Below, one piece after another: positions 1 through 7,353 of a stretch of DNA of 64,000 bases. How positions within the stretch are numbered: the first letter of the stretch is position 1; the number at the start of each line of letters is the position of its first letter. The notes below the pieces were generated by a model. That model searched no databases. It worked only from the letters and a program-made list of their open reading frames with translations, and had not been told where the DNA came from. The translations under genes and the position numbers were made by a program. The DNA lies in contig DKFJ01000007.1 of NCBI GenBank assembly GCA_002452335.1, positions 62,001 to 126,000 of the forward strand, written 5' to 3'. The DNA is from Deferribacteraceae bacterium UBA6799 (GTDB taxonomy: Bacteria > Chrysiogenota > Deferribacteres > Deferribacterales > Geovibrionaceae).

Positions 1-1458
1 CCTGCCGGTAACGAAGCTACTAATATACCCGTCCTTTAGTCTGATATCAAGTTCATCTTGCAGGCTGACATCAAAAACACTTTTTACCGTTCTTTTTCCC
101 GTTGTTACCCTGGCATATCCTTTCGACAGCAGGTTATCCGGGTTAAGTGTTTCCAGCTTAGCCATTAAAGGCTCCAGCCGGGATCTGTTTTCCGCTGTTT
201 TTCTGCTTAATATCTGTACGAGCCTATCTGTCTGCTTTTCGGCAGAATTCTTATATTTTTCCAGTTTCATGACGGGGGAGAGCAGAGACATTCTGCCTGC
301 GATCCTGTCGGTGCGCTGTGAGAGCGCCGACAGCTTCTTCACCATAATCTCACGAAACAATGAAATACTGTTTTCCAGCCTCCGTCTGTCTCTGTCAACG
401 GCGGTTCTGGGAGACAATGTCTGTAGTATACCACCGAGATCTGATAAATGTGACCTTTTTTGCTGAATTTTATGTTTAATAGCGGAAAAACATGATTTTT
501 CGTACATCAGAATACTCTGTCTGTCCCTCTGGATCCTGTTCACAGGCGAATAGGAAACCACGGACGACTGAAGCATATCGAGCCTCTGCATATTCTGAAA
601 TAGTCTGTTCAGCACCAGCTCGGTTATTCTCTTATGACGGCTGTCCAGATTTTTATGCGCCTCTGCATATCCGGCGCTCAGCAGATTAGCCGCCGCTGTG
701 GGCGTAGCCACCCGCATATCCGCCACAAAATCGCATATGGAAAAATCCCTCTCATGCCCGATGGCGCTCACAGTAGGCACATCACAGGCTTTCAGCGCTC
801 TGGCTACCGGCTCTTCGTTAAAAACAGCCAGATCCTCCAGAGAACCTCCGCCACGCATCAGCACCAGAGCGTCATATCTGGCGGTCATTTTGCCCGACTC
901 GCCCAGAGCCTTCACAATGGGCGCTACCGCGTCTTTTCCCTGCACGGGCACAGACCATACGTCCACACTGAAAACTCCGCCCAGAGACCGCATAGTGACC
1001 AGAAAATCCTTAACGGCCGCGCCGGTGGCGGATGTCACCACAGCCACACGCTTAGGCAGATAGGGTATCTGTTTTTTCGTCTCTTCACTGAAGAGTCCTT
1101 CGGCTTCCAGCTTCTGCTTAACCTCTTCGAAAAGCTTCCAGAAGAGCCCCACGGAATCATAGTCCAGCTTCTTAACCAGAAGCTGATAGTTTCCGCCTGC
1201 CTCATAAACAGTAAGCTCGCCCACGGCCTCCACGCTGTCGCCGTTTTTCGGCGTATATCCACGGTTGGACATTGCCGATCCTTTGAACATAACGCATTTT
1301 ATCTGAGATTTTTCATCTTTCAGCACAAAATAAAGATGACCGGCGGGAGACGCTGAAAAACTGGATATTTCACCCTTAACAGCGATATTATCATTAAAGG
1401 TATTCTCCAGAAGCTGTTTTACGGCTTTGGTCAGCTCGGTGACACTGTATTTGTTCAT
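1..1458 (-). CDS. xseA: Exodeoxyribonuclease VII large subunit (3' end outside window)
   Basis: Large catalytic subunit of exonuclease VII, which with XseB degrades single-stranded DNA to oligonucleotides during repair. An open frame of 486 codons runs from ATG at 1458 to the left edge without a stop, so the C-terminus is cut off. The N-terminal part is an OB-fold (residues about 1-100: a KGEISSF-like start, then SPAGHLYFVLKD). The core holds RGGGSLEDL and GHERDF (about residues 234-239) plus the TPTAAA segment, all hallmarks of the family. A Lys/Arg-rich coiled-coil region follows, then LNPDNLLSKGYA and DELDIRLKDG near the edge, which are typical of the C-terminus. It is the last visible gene of a minus-strand operon and starts 2 nt after the ftsB-like gene. 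Identification is firm. Confidence 0.96.
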   Translation of the reverse strand, partial: MNKYSVTELTKAVKQLLENTFNDNIAVKGEISSFSASPAGHLYFVLKDEKSQIKCVMFKGSAMSNRGYTPKNGDSVEAVGELTVYEAGGNYQLLVKKLDYDSVGLFWKLFEEVKQKLEAEGLFSEETKKQIPYLPKRVAVVTSATGAAVKDFLVTMRSLGGVFSVDVWSVPVQGKDAVAPIVKALGESGKMTARYDALVLMRGGGSLEDLAVFNEEPVARALKACDVPTVSAIGHERDFSICDFVADMRVATPTAAANLLSAGYAEAHKNLDSRHKRITELVLNRLFQNMQRLDMLQSSVVSYSPVNRIQRDRQSILMYEKSCFSAIKHKIQQKRSHLSDLGGILQTLSPRTAVDRDRRRLENSISLFREIMVKKLSALSQRTDRIAGRMSLLSPVMKLEKYKNSAEKQTDRLVQILSRKTAENRSRLEPLMAKLETLNPDNLLSKGYARVTTGKRTVKSVFDVSLQDELDIRLKDGYISSFVTGR

Positions 1459-1460
1459 GA

Positions 1461-1763
1461 TTATTTATCTGTTTTCTGATCTTCAGCGGCGGGTTTTTTC
1501 TTTTCTATAATGTACAGATCTTCATCTGATTTTTTCATATTCAGTTCTTTTTTGATAAGCATTTCCAGATATTCCCTGTCTTTGCGCACAAGCTCAAGCT
1601 CACGGTTCAGCTCCGCCACCTTCTCGTCTATCTGCGTTATCTTATCCTCATACCCTGATTTGATCTTAGCCAGCTCCTGATACTTCAATATGCCGTTATG
1701 CCCGAATATCAGAAACCCTATGAGTATGAATATGATTATAATAAAAGTAATATTGAGTTTCAT
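1461..1763 (-). CDS. FtsB/DivIC-like septum formation initiator
   Basis: A 100-residue bitopic membrane protein. Residues about 5-22 form one hydrophobic helix (rich in Ile and Phe), followed by a heptad-type coiled coil (about residues 28-75) with many Glu, Lys and Leu. It ends in a short charged tail. This architecture and the REYLEMLIKKELNMKK segment match the FtsB/DivIC family, which bridges FtsQ and FtsL in the divisome. It sits between DUF4416 (8 nt gap) and xseA (2 nt gap). The ATG at 1763 is preceded by an AAAGGG ribosome site. Small size and coiled coil make family assignment likely rather than certain. Confidence 0.75.
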   Translation of the reverse strand: MKLNITFIIIIFILIGFLIFGHNGILKYQELAKIKSGYEDKITQIDEKVAELNRELELVRKDREYLEMLIKKELNMKKSDEDLYIIEKKKPAAEDQKTDK

Positions 1764-1771
1764 AAGACCCT

Positions 1772-2341
1772 TTAAGGTTTTTTCTTATTGTAGAGTATAC
1801 CACAGGTATCAGCTATACCTGCTTTTTCTTCCAGAATTTTTCGGGCTTTTTCAAAAAAACCCAGAACAAAATCGAACTGATAATCCTGAAAAGTCCATTC
1901 CATCGGGATGTATGAGCCTTTTCTGCGGAAAAGCTGAAGATCGCCGTAAATGTTGTCACGGATATAAATTCTGTGGGTGAAATTCTTTGTGCTGGCAGCC
2001 ACCACTTTTTCCATGGCGATGTAGCCGGGGTCGATATTGATAATACGTTTGCCGCCATCAGACAGCGTGTCTTCCAGATTGACCGCCTGAATTTTATAAT
2101 CGGGCAGATTATCCGGATGCTCAACAACGTCATAAAGGGCAAAATATTTCGCCAGATGCTCGCCCATCTCAGGCTCGTAGTAGCTGGTGTGTGAAAAATC
2201 GAACTCGGCGGATTTAAGTATCGGTTCGCCGAAAATAGGCGAAGCTATAGCGTCAGGGTCTTTTACTTTGTCTCTGTTATAGAGCACAGCGTTAAAGTAT
2301 ATAACCTTTCCAGTCTGTCTGAATCCGCCGCCGGTAACCAT
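1772..2341 (-). CDS. DUF4416 family protein
   Basis: A 189-residue soluble protein of the DUF4416 family, found mainly in Deferribacterota, Desulfobacterota and relatives. Its function is not established. Visible features are the family-typical segment DFSHTSYYEPEMG (about residues 48-60), NLEDTLSDGGKRIINIDPGY in the middle, and a FQDYQFDFVLGFFEKAR C-terminal part. Its start codon overlaps the hfq stop by one base (TGATG), so it is probably translationally coupled to hfq. No signal peptide or membrane segment is visible. I infer only a cytoplasmic protein co-expressed with RNA and DNA maintenance genes. Confidence 0.8.
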   Translation of the reverse strand: MVTGGGFRQTGKVIYFNAVLYNRDKVKDPDAIASPIFGEPILKSAEFDFSHTSYYEPEMGEHLAKYFALYDVVEHPDNLPDYKIQAVNLEDTLSDGGKRIINIDPGYIAMEKVVAASTKNFTHRIYIRDNIYGDLQLFRRKGSYIPMEWTFQDYQFDFVLGFFEKARKILEEKAGIADTCGILYNKKKP

Positions 2342-2565
2342 CAGCCCATTTCGAGTTCGAGGATTTCCTCAGAAGGTTCTATTGTGGAGATCGCGTGCTT
2401 GTAGATCATCTTCTGTGATTCATCTTTCATGATGATGACAAAGTTGTCGAATCCCTTGATAACTCCCTCAATCTTAACGCCGTTCACAAGGTAGACAGTC
2501 ATCGGAATACGTTTTTTTCTCAGGTGATTGAGAAATACATCTTGAATATTGATTTTCTTGCTCAT
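2341..2565 (-). CDS. hfq: RNA chaperone Hfq
   Basis: A 74-residue Sm-like RNA chaperone that pairs small RNAs with mRNA targets and works as a homohexamer. The Sm1 region (about residues 8-50, including VYLVNGVKIEG and FDNFVI) is followed by the Sm2 signature YKHAIST. I chose ATG at 2565 because AGGGGG lies 6 nt upstream. A longer reading frame to 2586 would place that ribosome site inside the coding region. It lies between miaA (as in Escherichia coli, where miaA-hfq is also an operon) and DUF4416. The 80-bp gap to miaA leaves room for its own promoter. Its presence makes Hfq-dependent small RNAs plausible in this organism. Confidence 0.96.
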   Translation of the reverse strand: MSKKINIQDVFLNHLRKKRIPMTVYLVNGVKIEGVIKGFDNFVIIMKDESQKMIYKHAISTIEPSEEILELEMG

Positions 2566-2620
2566 GAAGAGCCCCCTAAAAAACAAAAAAATAATTAAAA
2601 AATTAATCCAGTTATTGAGT

Positions 2621-2649
2621 AGTTTAAATAAAATTTATCATTAGTTCAA
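2621..2649 (-). promoter_or_regulatory. Candidate hfq promoter
   Basis: On the minus strand a TTGAAC box (2649-2644) is followed after 17 bp by TAAACT (2626-2621). It lies at the very end of miaA, upstream of hfq, in an AT-rich gap. This is a reasonable sigma-70-like match but nothing else supports it. Confidence 0.35.
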
Positions 2650-3551
2650 GTAAAAATAAACTCTTCGGTATTTTTAATATAATTTTTGTCCGATAAATCG
2701 ATGTATCTGACATCGTCCATATGTTTGAACCATGTAAGCTGGCGCTTGGCAAAATTTCTGGTGGCTGTCTGAATACGCTCACATACCGACATGGGGTTGG
2801 TTCCGGTCCGCAGACATTCAGCTATCTCTCTGTATCCGATAGCCTTAAAGGAATCCAGCTCAGGCGAATATCCCATATCCAGAAGCCGCTTCACTTCGTC
2901 CGTCCAGCCGTCTTCAAACATCGTCAGCACTCTTCTGTTTATTCTGTCGTATATCTTCTGCCTGTCGTCTGATAGTATCGCTATATTATATTCATATTTA
3001 GGGTTTCTGTGATATTTCTTCTGAGCGTCACGCACATTCATACTAAGCTGGGTATTTATCTCCAGCCCCCTGATTATCCTTGTGGGGTCTGTGGGTTTAA
3101 CACCAGCGGCGAACTCCGGGTCGATGGAGCTAAGCTCTCCGTAGAGGGTCTCTATGCCGTCTGATTTAATGCGTTCCTCCAGCCCTGCCCTAATGGACGG
3201 GTCACGGTCAGGGGCGTCAAATATGCCTTTCTGAAGCGTCTGAACGTACATCCCGGTTCCGCCAGCTATCAGCGGTATCTTTCCACGGCTCAGGATATCC
3301 TGTATCACCGTTTCCGCCTGCTCAAAGAAAATCCCCGCAGAATAGGTTTCGTCAGGGTTCATAATATCTATCAGATGATGGGGAACACTCTTCAGTTCTT
3401 CCTCAGAAGGCTTCGCTGTGCCTATGTTCATATATCTGTAAACCTGATAGGCGTCTGCGCTCACTATCTCTATGTCGTGTTTCTCCGCCATGGACAGAAC
3501 CAGAGCGGTTTTACCCGATGCGGTAGGACCTGTTATAAGAGGTATTCTCAT
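2646..3551 (-). CDS. miaA: tRNA dimethylallyltransferase MiaA
   Basis: Transfers a dimethylallyl group from DMAPP to N6 of A37 in tRNAs that read UNN codons; the product is later modified by MiaB. A P-loop GPTASGKTAL lies at the N-terminus, followed by SADAYQVYRYMNIGTAKP (substrate and tRNA contact region), HHLIDIMNPDETYSAG and GGTGMYVQ, all characteristic of MiaA. I chose ATG at 3551 (301 residues), which overlaps the mutL stop by 4 nt (ATGA). The longer frame reaching 3617 would lie inside mutL and add a non-homologous leader before the P-loop. The mutL-miaA-hfq order is widely conserved. Confidence 0.95.
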   Translation of the reverse strand: MRIPLITGPTASGKTALVLSMAEKHDIEIVSADAYQVYRYMNIGTAKPSEEELKSVPHHLIDIMNPDETYSAGIFFEQAETVIQDILSRGKIPLIAGGTGMYVQTLQKGIFDAPDRDPSIRAGLEERIKSDGIETLYGELSSIDPEFAAGVKPTDPTRIIRGLEINTQLSMNVRDAQKKYHRNPKYEYNIAILSDDRQKIYDRINRRVLTMFEDGWTDEVKRLLDMGYSPELDSFKAIGYREIAECLRTGTNPMSVCERIQTATRNFAKRQLTWFKHMDDVRYIDLSDKNYIKNTEEFIFT

Positions 3552-5278
3552 CTGTCGAATTTCCTCAGCAGCCAGCCCTCGTCCATACGGAAAACGATCG
3601 GTCTGCCGTGTGGGCATGTATAAGGATTGGATGTGCGGAAAAGATCGTCCACTATCTTTCTCATCTCGTGCATTTCGAGCCTCTGCCCCGCCTTCACTGC
3701 GTTTTTACAGCTCATCACCAGCACCTTATAATCCACGCTGCTGTCTTTTCTGTGTTCCAGCATGTCGGCGAGTATCTCTCTGACCTCCACCTCTATGTCA
3801 CGTTTAAGAACGTCTGACGGCACACGGCTTATTTTCAGGCTGTTTCCGCCGAAAGACTCTATGTCGTATCCGAAACTCTCCAGAACATCCGAGCTCTCGG
3901 TTATTATGTCAGCCTCGTCCTCGGTAACGGTTATCAGTATAGGCTCATAGAGAACTATTGACGGCACGGTGATGCTTTTTTCTGCGAGATATTTTTCATA
4001 AAGCACACGCTCATGCGCCACATGCTGATCGATGAAAAAAGCCTCGTTACCCTTCTCGCATACTATCACGGTGTTAAAAAGCTGTCCGGCGACCCTGATA
4101 CGGGATTCGTCCGGCATATCCGGCATCTTCACCGCTGATTCGGTGTCCGTGTCGTATTCAGCCGTCTCCATCTCTTTCGCCAGATCGTATCTGACAGTGT
4201 TTTTCGTGCTGTATGCCGCTTCATTATAGTGTGATTCGTATGTTTTTGCCGCCGGCTCATATTTCGGCACGGCGCTCCTGATCTCTTCGCCCGCCTCTCT
4301 GCCCTGTTCTTCCAGTCTCTGTTTTACGCTGTTATGAACAAAGCTGAATATCTCTCTGGATTCCAGCAGTTTTACAATGGTTTTTGCCGGATGAACGTTC
4401 ACATCGACCTTTTCAGGGTCTACGCGCAGTGAAATAGCCGCTGCGGGATATTTTCCGTCCGGGATCAGCCTGTGATAAGCTGTCACCACAGCCTGCACCA
4501 GCGACAGATCCTTAACGACCCTGCCGTTTATTCCTATAAATATCATATCCTTGCGGAATTTATGCACATCAGGGAGCGTTACAGCAAAACAGACTGACAT
4601 TCCGCCGAACTCGTTCTCTCCATAGATAACATCCTGCTCCTGAAAAACTGTTTTCGCGCGCCTCAGCATGTCAGCGGATTTATCGGCATCGAACACTTTT
4701 TTGCCGTTAATTTCTAATGTAACTGATATTTCAGGATTTATAACAGAGAACTGTCTGACAAACTTAGAAATCTCTTTCTCTTCCGCAGTGTGGCTTTTAA
4801 AGAATTTCAGACGAGCAGGGACATTTGAAAAAAGCGATCTGACTGTAACAGATGTTCCCTTAACGAACGGAGCGGGGAGCATATCCGGCTTGGCGCCGTG
4901 TCTGACACGCAGCTCAGCGCCGTCGTGTCCGTCTCTGCCTGTGCGCACGGAAAAATCGGACACGGAGGATATGGCCGCCAGAGCCTCGCCCCTGAACCCG
5001 AAAGTCTTTACGTTATACACATCGTCCGCCGTGGATATCTTGCTGGTGGCAAATCTCTCCACTGTCAGCGGCAGATCGGCGGGCAGAATTCCTCTGCCGT
5101 TATCCGTCACAGTTATCATACCGATACCGCCGTTCTCCACCGTAACGGTTATTTTATCCGCTCCGGCATCGGCTGAGTTTTCCATCAGTTCTTTGATAAC
5201 GTTAAAAGGCCGCTCGACAACTTCGCCGGCGGCCACTTTATTCGCAACATCTTCTGTGAGTCTTTTTATCTCGTTCAT
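3548..5278 (-). CDS. mutL: DNA mismatch repair protein MutL
   Basis: Mismatch repair ATPase that links MutS to downstream incision. The GHKL ATPase motifs are clear in the N-terminal third: ELMENSADAGA, DNGRGI, a TSKI segment and GFRGEALAAIS. The C-terminal dimerisation domain carries DQHVAHERVLYE, one residue away from the DQHAx2Ex4E metal-binding motif of nicking MutL proteins. It also has ACKNAVKAG and CPHGRP. I infer an endonuclease-competent MutL, as in bacteria without MutH. The 576-residue length is normal. The start codon directly abuts the accA stop (zero spacing) and the end overlaps miaA. Confidence 0.95.
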   Translation of the reverse strand: MNEIKRLTEDVANKVAAGEVVERPFNVIKELMENSADAGADKITVTVENGGIGMITVTDNGRGILPADLPLTVERFATSKISTADDVYNVKTFGFRGEALAAISSVSDFSVRTGRDGHDGAELRVRHGAKPDMLPAPFVKGTSVTVRSLFSNVPARLKFFKSHTAEEKEISKFVRQFSVINPEISVTLEINGKKVFDADKSADMLRRAKTVFQEQDVIYGENEFGGMSVCFAVTLPDVHKFRKDMIFIGINGRVVKDLSLVQAVVTAYHRLIPDGKYPAAAISLRVDPEKVDVNVHPAKTIVKLLESREIFSFVHNSVKQRLEEQGREAGEEIRSAVPKYEPAAKTYESHYNEAAYSTKNTVRYDLAKEMETAEYDTDTESAVKMPDMPDESRIRVAGQLFNTVIVCEKGNEAFFIDQHVAHERVLYEKYLAEKSITVPSIVLYEPILITVTEDEADIITESSDVLESFGYDIESFGGNSLKISRVPSDVLKRDIEVEVREILADMLEHRKDSSVDYKVLVMSCKNAVKAGQRLEMHEMRKIVDDLFRTSNPYTCPHGRPIVFRMDEGWLLRKFDR

Positions 5279-6232
5279 TTATTCAGCGAAAACGCCCATA
5301 TTGCGGTATTTCTGATATCTGTCCTCGAAAAGCTGTTCCGGAGTCATCTTTTTCAGATCATCCAGACTGGAGAGGATGAAGTTCTTAACGTTTTCCGCTG
5401 TCTGTTTATAGTTGCGGTGGGCGCCGCCCATAGGCTCTTCTATTATCTCATCGATAACATTAAGCTCTTTCAGGTCTTTAGATGTCAGTTTCAGCGCTTC
5501 TGCCGCTCTGCCTGCGTATGAAGCGTCCTTCCAGAGGATAGACGCGCATCCCTCGGGGCTGATAACGGCATAGATGGAGTGTTCCAGCATACCCACACGG
5601 TTTCCCATAGCTATAGCGAGCGCTCCGCCTGAACCGCCCTCTCCGGCTATTACTGTCACCATAGGCACTGTCAGCTCCGCCATCTTCATAAGACTTTTGG
5701 CGATAGCCTCCGCCTGTCCTCTCTCCTCGGCTCCGATTCCGGGATATGCGCCGGGAGTATCCACGAATGTGATGACGGGGCGTTTGAATCTCTCCGCCAT
5801 TTCCATCATTCTCTGGGTCTTTCTGTATCCTTCGGGGTTTACCATACCGAAGTTTCTGAGAATATTCTCTTTAGTGTTTCTACCTTTCTGATGCCCCATA
5901 ACCATAACGGGTTCACCGTTCAGCTTAGCCATTCCGCAGATGATCGCCTGATCGTCTCTGAACAGTCTGTCTCCGTGGAGCTCGGTAAAATCTGTGAAAA
6001 TATTATTGATGTAGTCAAGGGTATAGGGTCTGTCGGGGTGTCTGGCCACCATCACTTTCTGCTGTGGGGTAAGACGTTTATATATATTGGCTCTGACTTT
6101 CGCAAGTTTTGCTTCCAGACCGGCGCATTCTTTTGTCATCTGATCCGTACCCATTCCGGGCATATTGCGCAGCTCGTCCAGCTGTGCTTCTATCTCGGCT
6201 ATGGGCGCTTCAAAATCAAGAACACTGGGCAT
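5279..6232 (-). CDS. accA: Acetyl-CoA carboxylase carboxyltransferase subunit alpha
   Basis: Alpha subunit of the carboxyltransferase of acetyl-CoA carboxylase. With AccD it moves the carboxyl group from biotin to acetyl-CoA in the first step of fatty acid synthesis. The 317-residue length is standard. Diagnostic segments include DRPYTLDYI, HGDRLFRDDQAI, the oxyanion-forming region IAGEGGSGGALA and YAVISPEGCASILWKD. It is the first gene of the minus-strand operon leading to mutL, miaA, hfq, DUF4416, ftsB-like and xseA. A GAGGTG ribosome site precedes ATG at 6232. Confidence 0.96.
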   Translation of the reverse strand: MPSVLDFEAPIAEIEAQLDELRNMPGMGTDQMTKECAGLEAKLAKVRANIYKRLTPQQKVMVARHPDRPYTLDYINNIFTDFTELHGDRLFRDDQAIICGMAKLNGEPVMVMGHQKGRNTKENILRNFGMVNPEGYRKTQRMMEMAERFKRPVITFVDTPGAYPGIGAEERGQAEAIAKSLMKMAELTVPMVTVIAGEGGSGGALAIAMGNRVGMLEHSIYAVISPEGCASILWKDASYAGRAAEALKLTSKDLKELNVIDEIIEEPMGGAHRNYKQTAENVKNFILSSLDDLKKMTPEQLFEDRYQKYRNMGVFAE

Positions 6233-6266
6233 ATTTCACCTCAAAATTTCCTGTCATTGGTTGTGT

Positions 6267-6295
6267 ATAATAACTTTTCATTGACTCTATAGCAA
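6267..6295 (-). promoter_or_regulatory. Candidate promoter of the accA-xseA operon
   Basis: TTGCTA (6295-6290) and TATTAT (6272-6267) are separated by 17 bp on the minus strand and lie 35 bp upstream of the accA start, just beyond the terminator of the next gene. Good sigma-70-like geometry. Confidence 0.5.
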
Positions 6296-6296
6296 G

Positions 6297-6333
6297 TGAT
6301 AAAAATGCCCCTGAGCATTTTACGCAGGGGCAT
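6297..6333 (-). terminator. Rho-independent terminator of the thiol protein gene
   Basis: Read on the minus strand, ATGCCCCTG (6333-6325) pairs with CAGGGGCAT (6313-6305) across an 11-nt loop and is followed by a run of five T. It directly follows the stop codon at 6346. Confidence 0.85.
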
Positions 6334-6345
6334 CAGATGTTTAGA

Positions 6346-7185
6346 TTATTTCATTCCATGAATGGCCATGATGTACATCTCAGGATTGTAGCCGCTGACG
6401 GCTTTTCCGTTGAAGAATATCTGAGGTGTGCCGGTGATGCCCAGAGATCCTGCCAGCTTAGCCTGAGCGTCTATTTTATCCTGAATCGACTTGGATGATA
6501 CCAGAGATTTGAATTTAGAGGCATTGCCTGATTTTACGGCGAACATGCCTATGATCTCAGCGTCAGTCTTCTTGTCTGTTTCGGCTGTGGTGGAATAGAG
6601 CTCAGCGCCGAAATTTTTACCCATGGCGAGTCCGGCCTCGAACACTTTGGCATAGAGCATGGCTTTCGGGTGAAAGCTCAGAGGCAGATGCATCATGTAT
6701 ACGGCGGCGTCAACTTTTTCGTGTTTCAGAATCTCGTGAACAGCGTTGTACGCTTTGCGGCAGTAAGGACACTGAAAATCGCTGACCTTAACTATAACAT
6801 TTTTGGAGTTCTTATTGCCCTCCATGAATGTCAGCCTGGACAGGTCCAGCTTGGTGACAGGTGTTACTTCGTATATCAGCTTGTCCTTTATATTCTGCTG
6901 AGTGTCTGCGCGCACTATCTCCGGATAGATATATTTTCCATCGGTAAAGAGATACTGCTCCTGAGAACGTCCGGCCTGTGAGTCTGTGAGGGTCATTTTC
7001 GCGAAATACAGTCCTGCCGGGTCGTCCAGTTTTTTAATGATATTTATTTTGATGGACAGATTGGTCATGTTCTTTTCTTTGAAAAACTTCGTCATGGCGG
7101 ATTCCAGATCCGATCTGACATCAGCGAAAGCGCTGAAGGAAAACATCATCATTAAGGCTAAAACAGCAGTGATAATTCTTTTCAT
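6346..7185 (-). CDS. Exported thioredoxin-fold thiol:disulfide protein (DsbA/DsbC-like)
   Basis: A 279-residue periplasmic protein with a clear signal peptide (residues 1-21, ending SAFA). It has an N-terminal domain of about 110 residues and a C-terminal thioredoxin fold. The active site is CPYC at residues 139-142 within FQCPYCRKAY, and the cis-proline loop is GTPQIFFNGK near the C-terminus. The N-terminal extension plus a DsbA-like fold is the layout of DsbC/DsbG-type or DsbA-like oxidoreductases, which form or shuffle disulfides and can assist cytochrome c maturation. CPYC resembles glutaredoxins rather than classic DsbA CPHC. ATG at 7185 has AAGGAG 7 nt upstream; the longer frame to 7266 lacks this. 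Exact redox role is unknown. Confidence 0.85.
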   Translation of the reverse strand: MKRIITAVLALMMMFSFSAFADVRSDLESAMTKFFKEKNMTNLSIKINIIKKLDDPAGLYFAKMTLTDSQAGRSQEQYLFTDGKYIYPEIVRADTQQNIKDKLIYEVTPVTKLDLSRLTFMEGNKNSKNVIVKVSDFQCPYCRKAYNAVHEILKHEKVDAAVYMMHLPLSFHPKAMLYAKVFEAGLAMGKNFGAELYSTTAETDKKTDAEIIGMFAVKSGNASKFKSLVSSKSIQDKIDAQAKLAGSLGITGTPQIFFNGKAVSGYNPEMYIMAIHGMK

Positions 7186-7353
7186 AATCAACTCCTTAAA
7201 AACATAAGCGGGAATATACACCCGCAGTATTAGACAGAGCAATATATTTTTTAGTTCATATAACACTTCTGTTATTTTTAGGGGTGACTTTTCATGTATT
7301 TGGTGTTAAAAATTGCGTTCAATTCTATCTTTCATATCTCAAGGAGTTTTTTG

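Noticed and set aside
2566..2586. A longer Hfq start at 2586
   Set aside because: The strong AGGGGG ribosome site lies inside that extension and directly before the ATG at 2565, which begins at the usual Hfq N-terminus.
7186..7353. A T-box riboswitch before ileS
   Set aside because: The gap is only 168 bp between divergent genes, with no T-box sequence, specifier loop or terminator hairpin visible.
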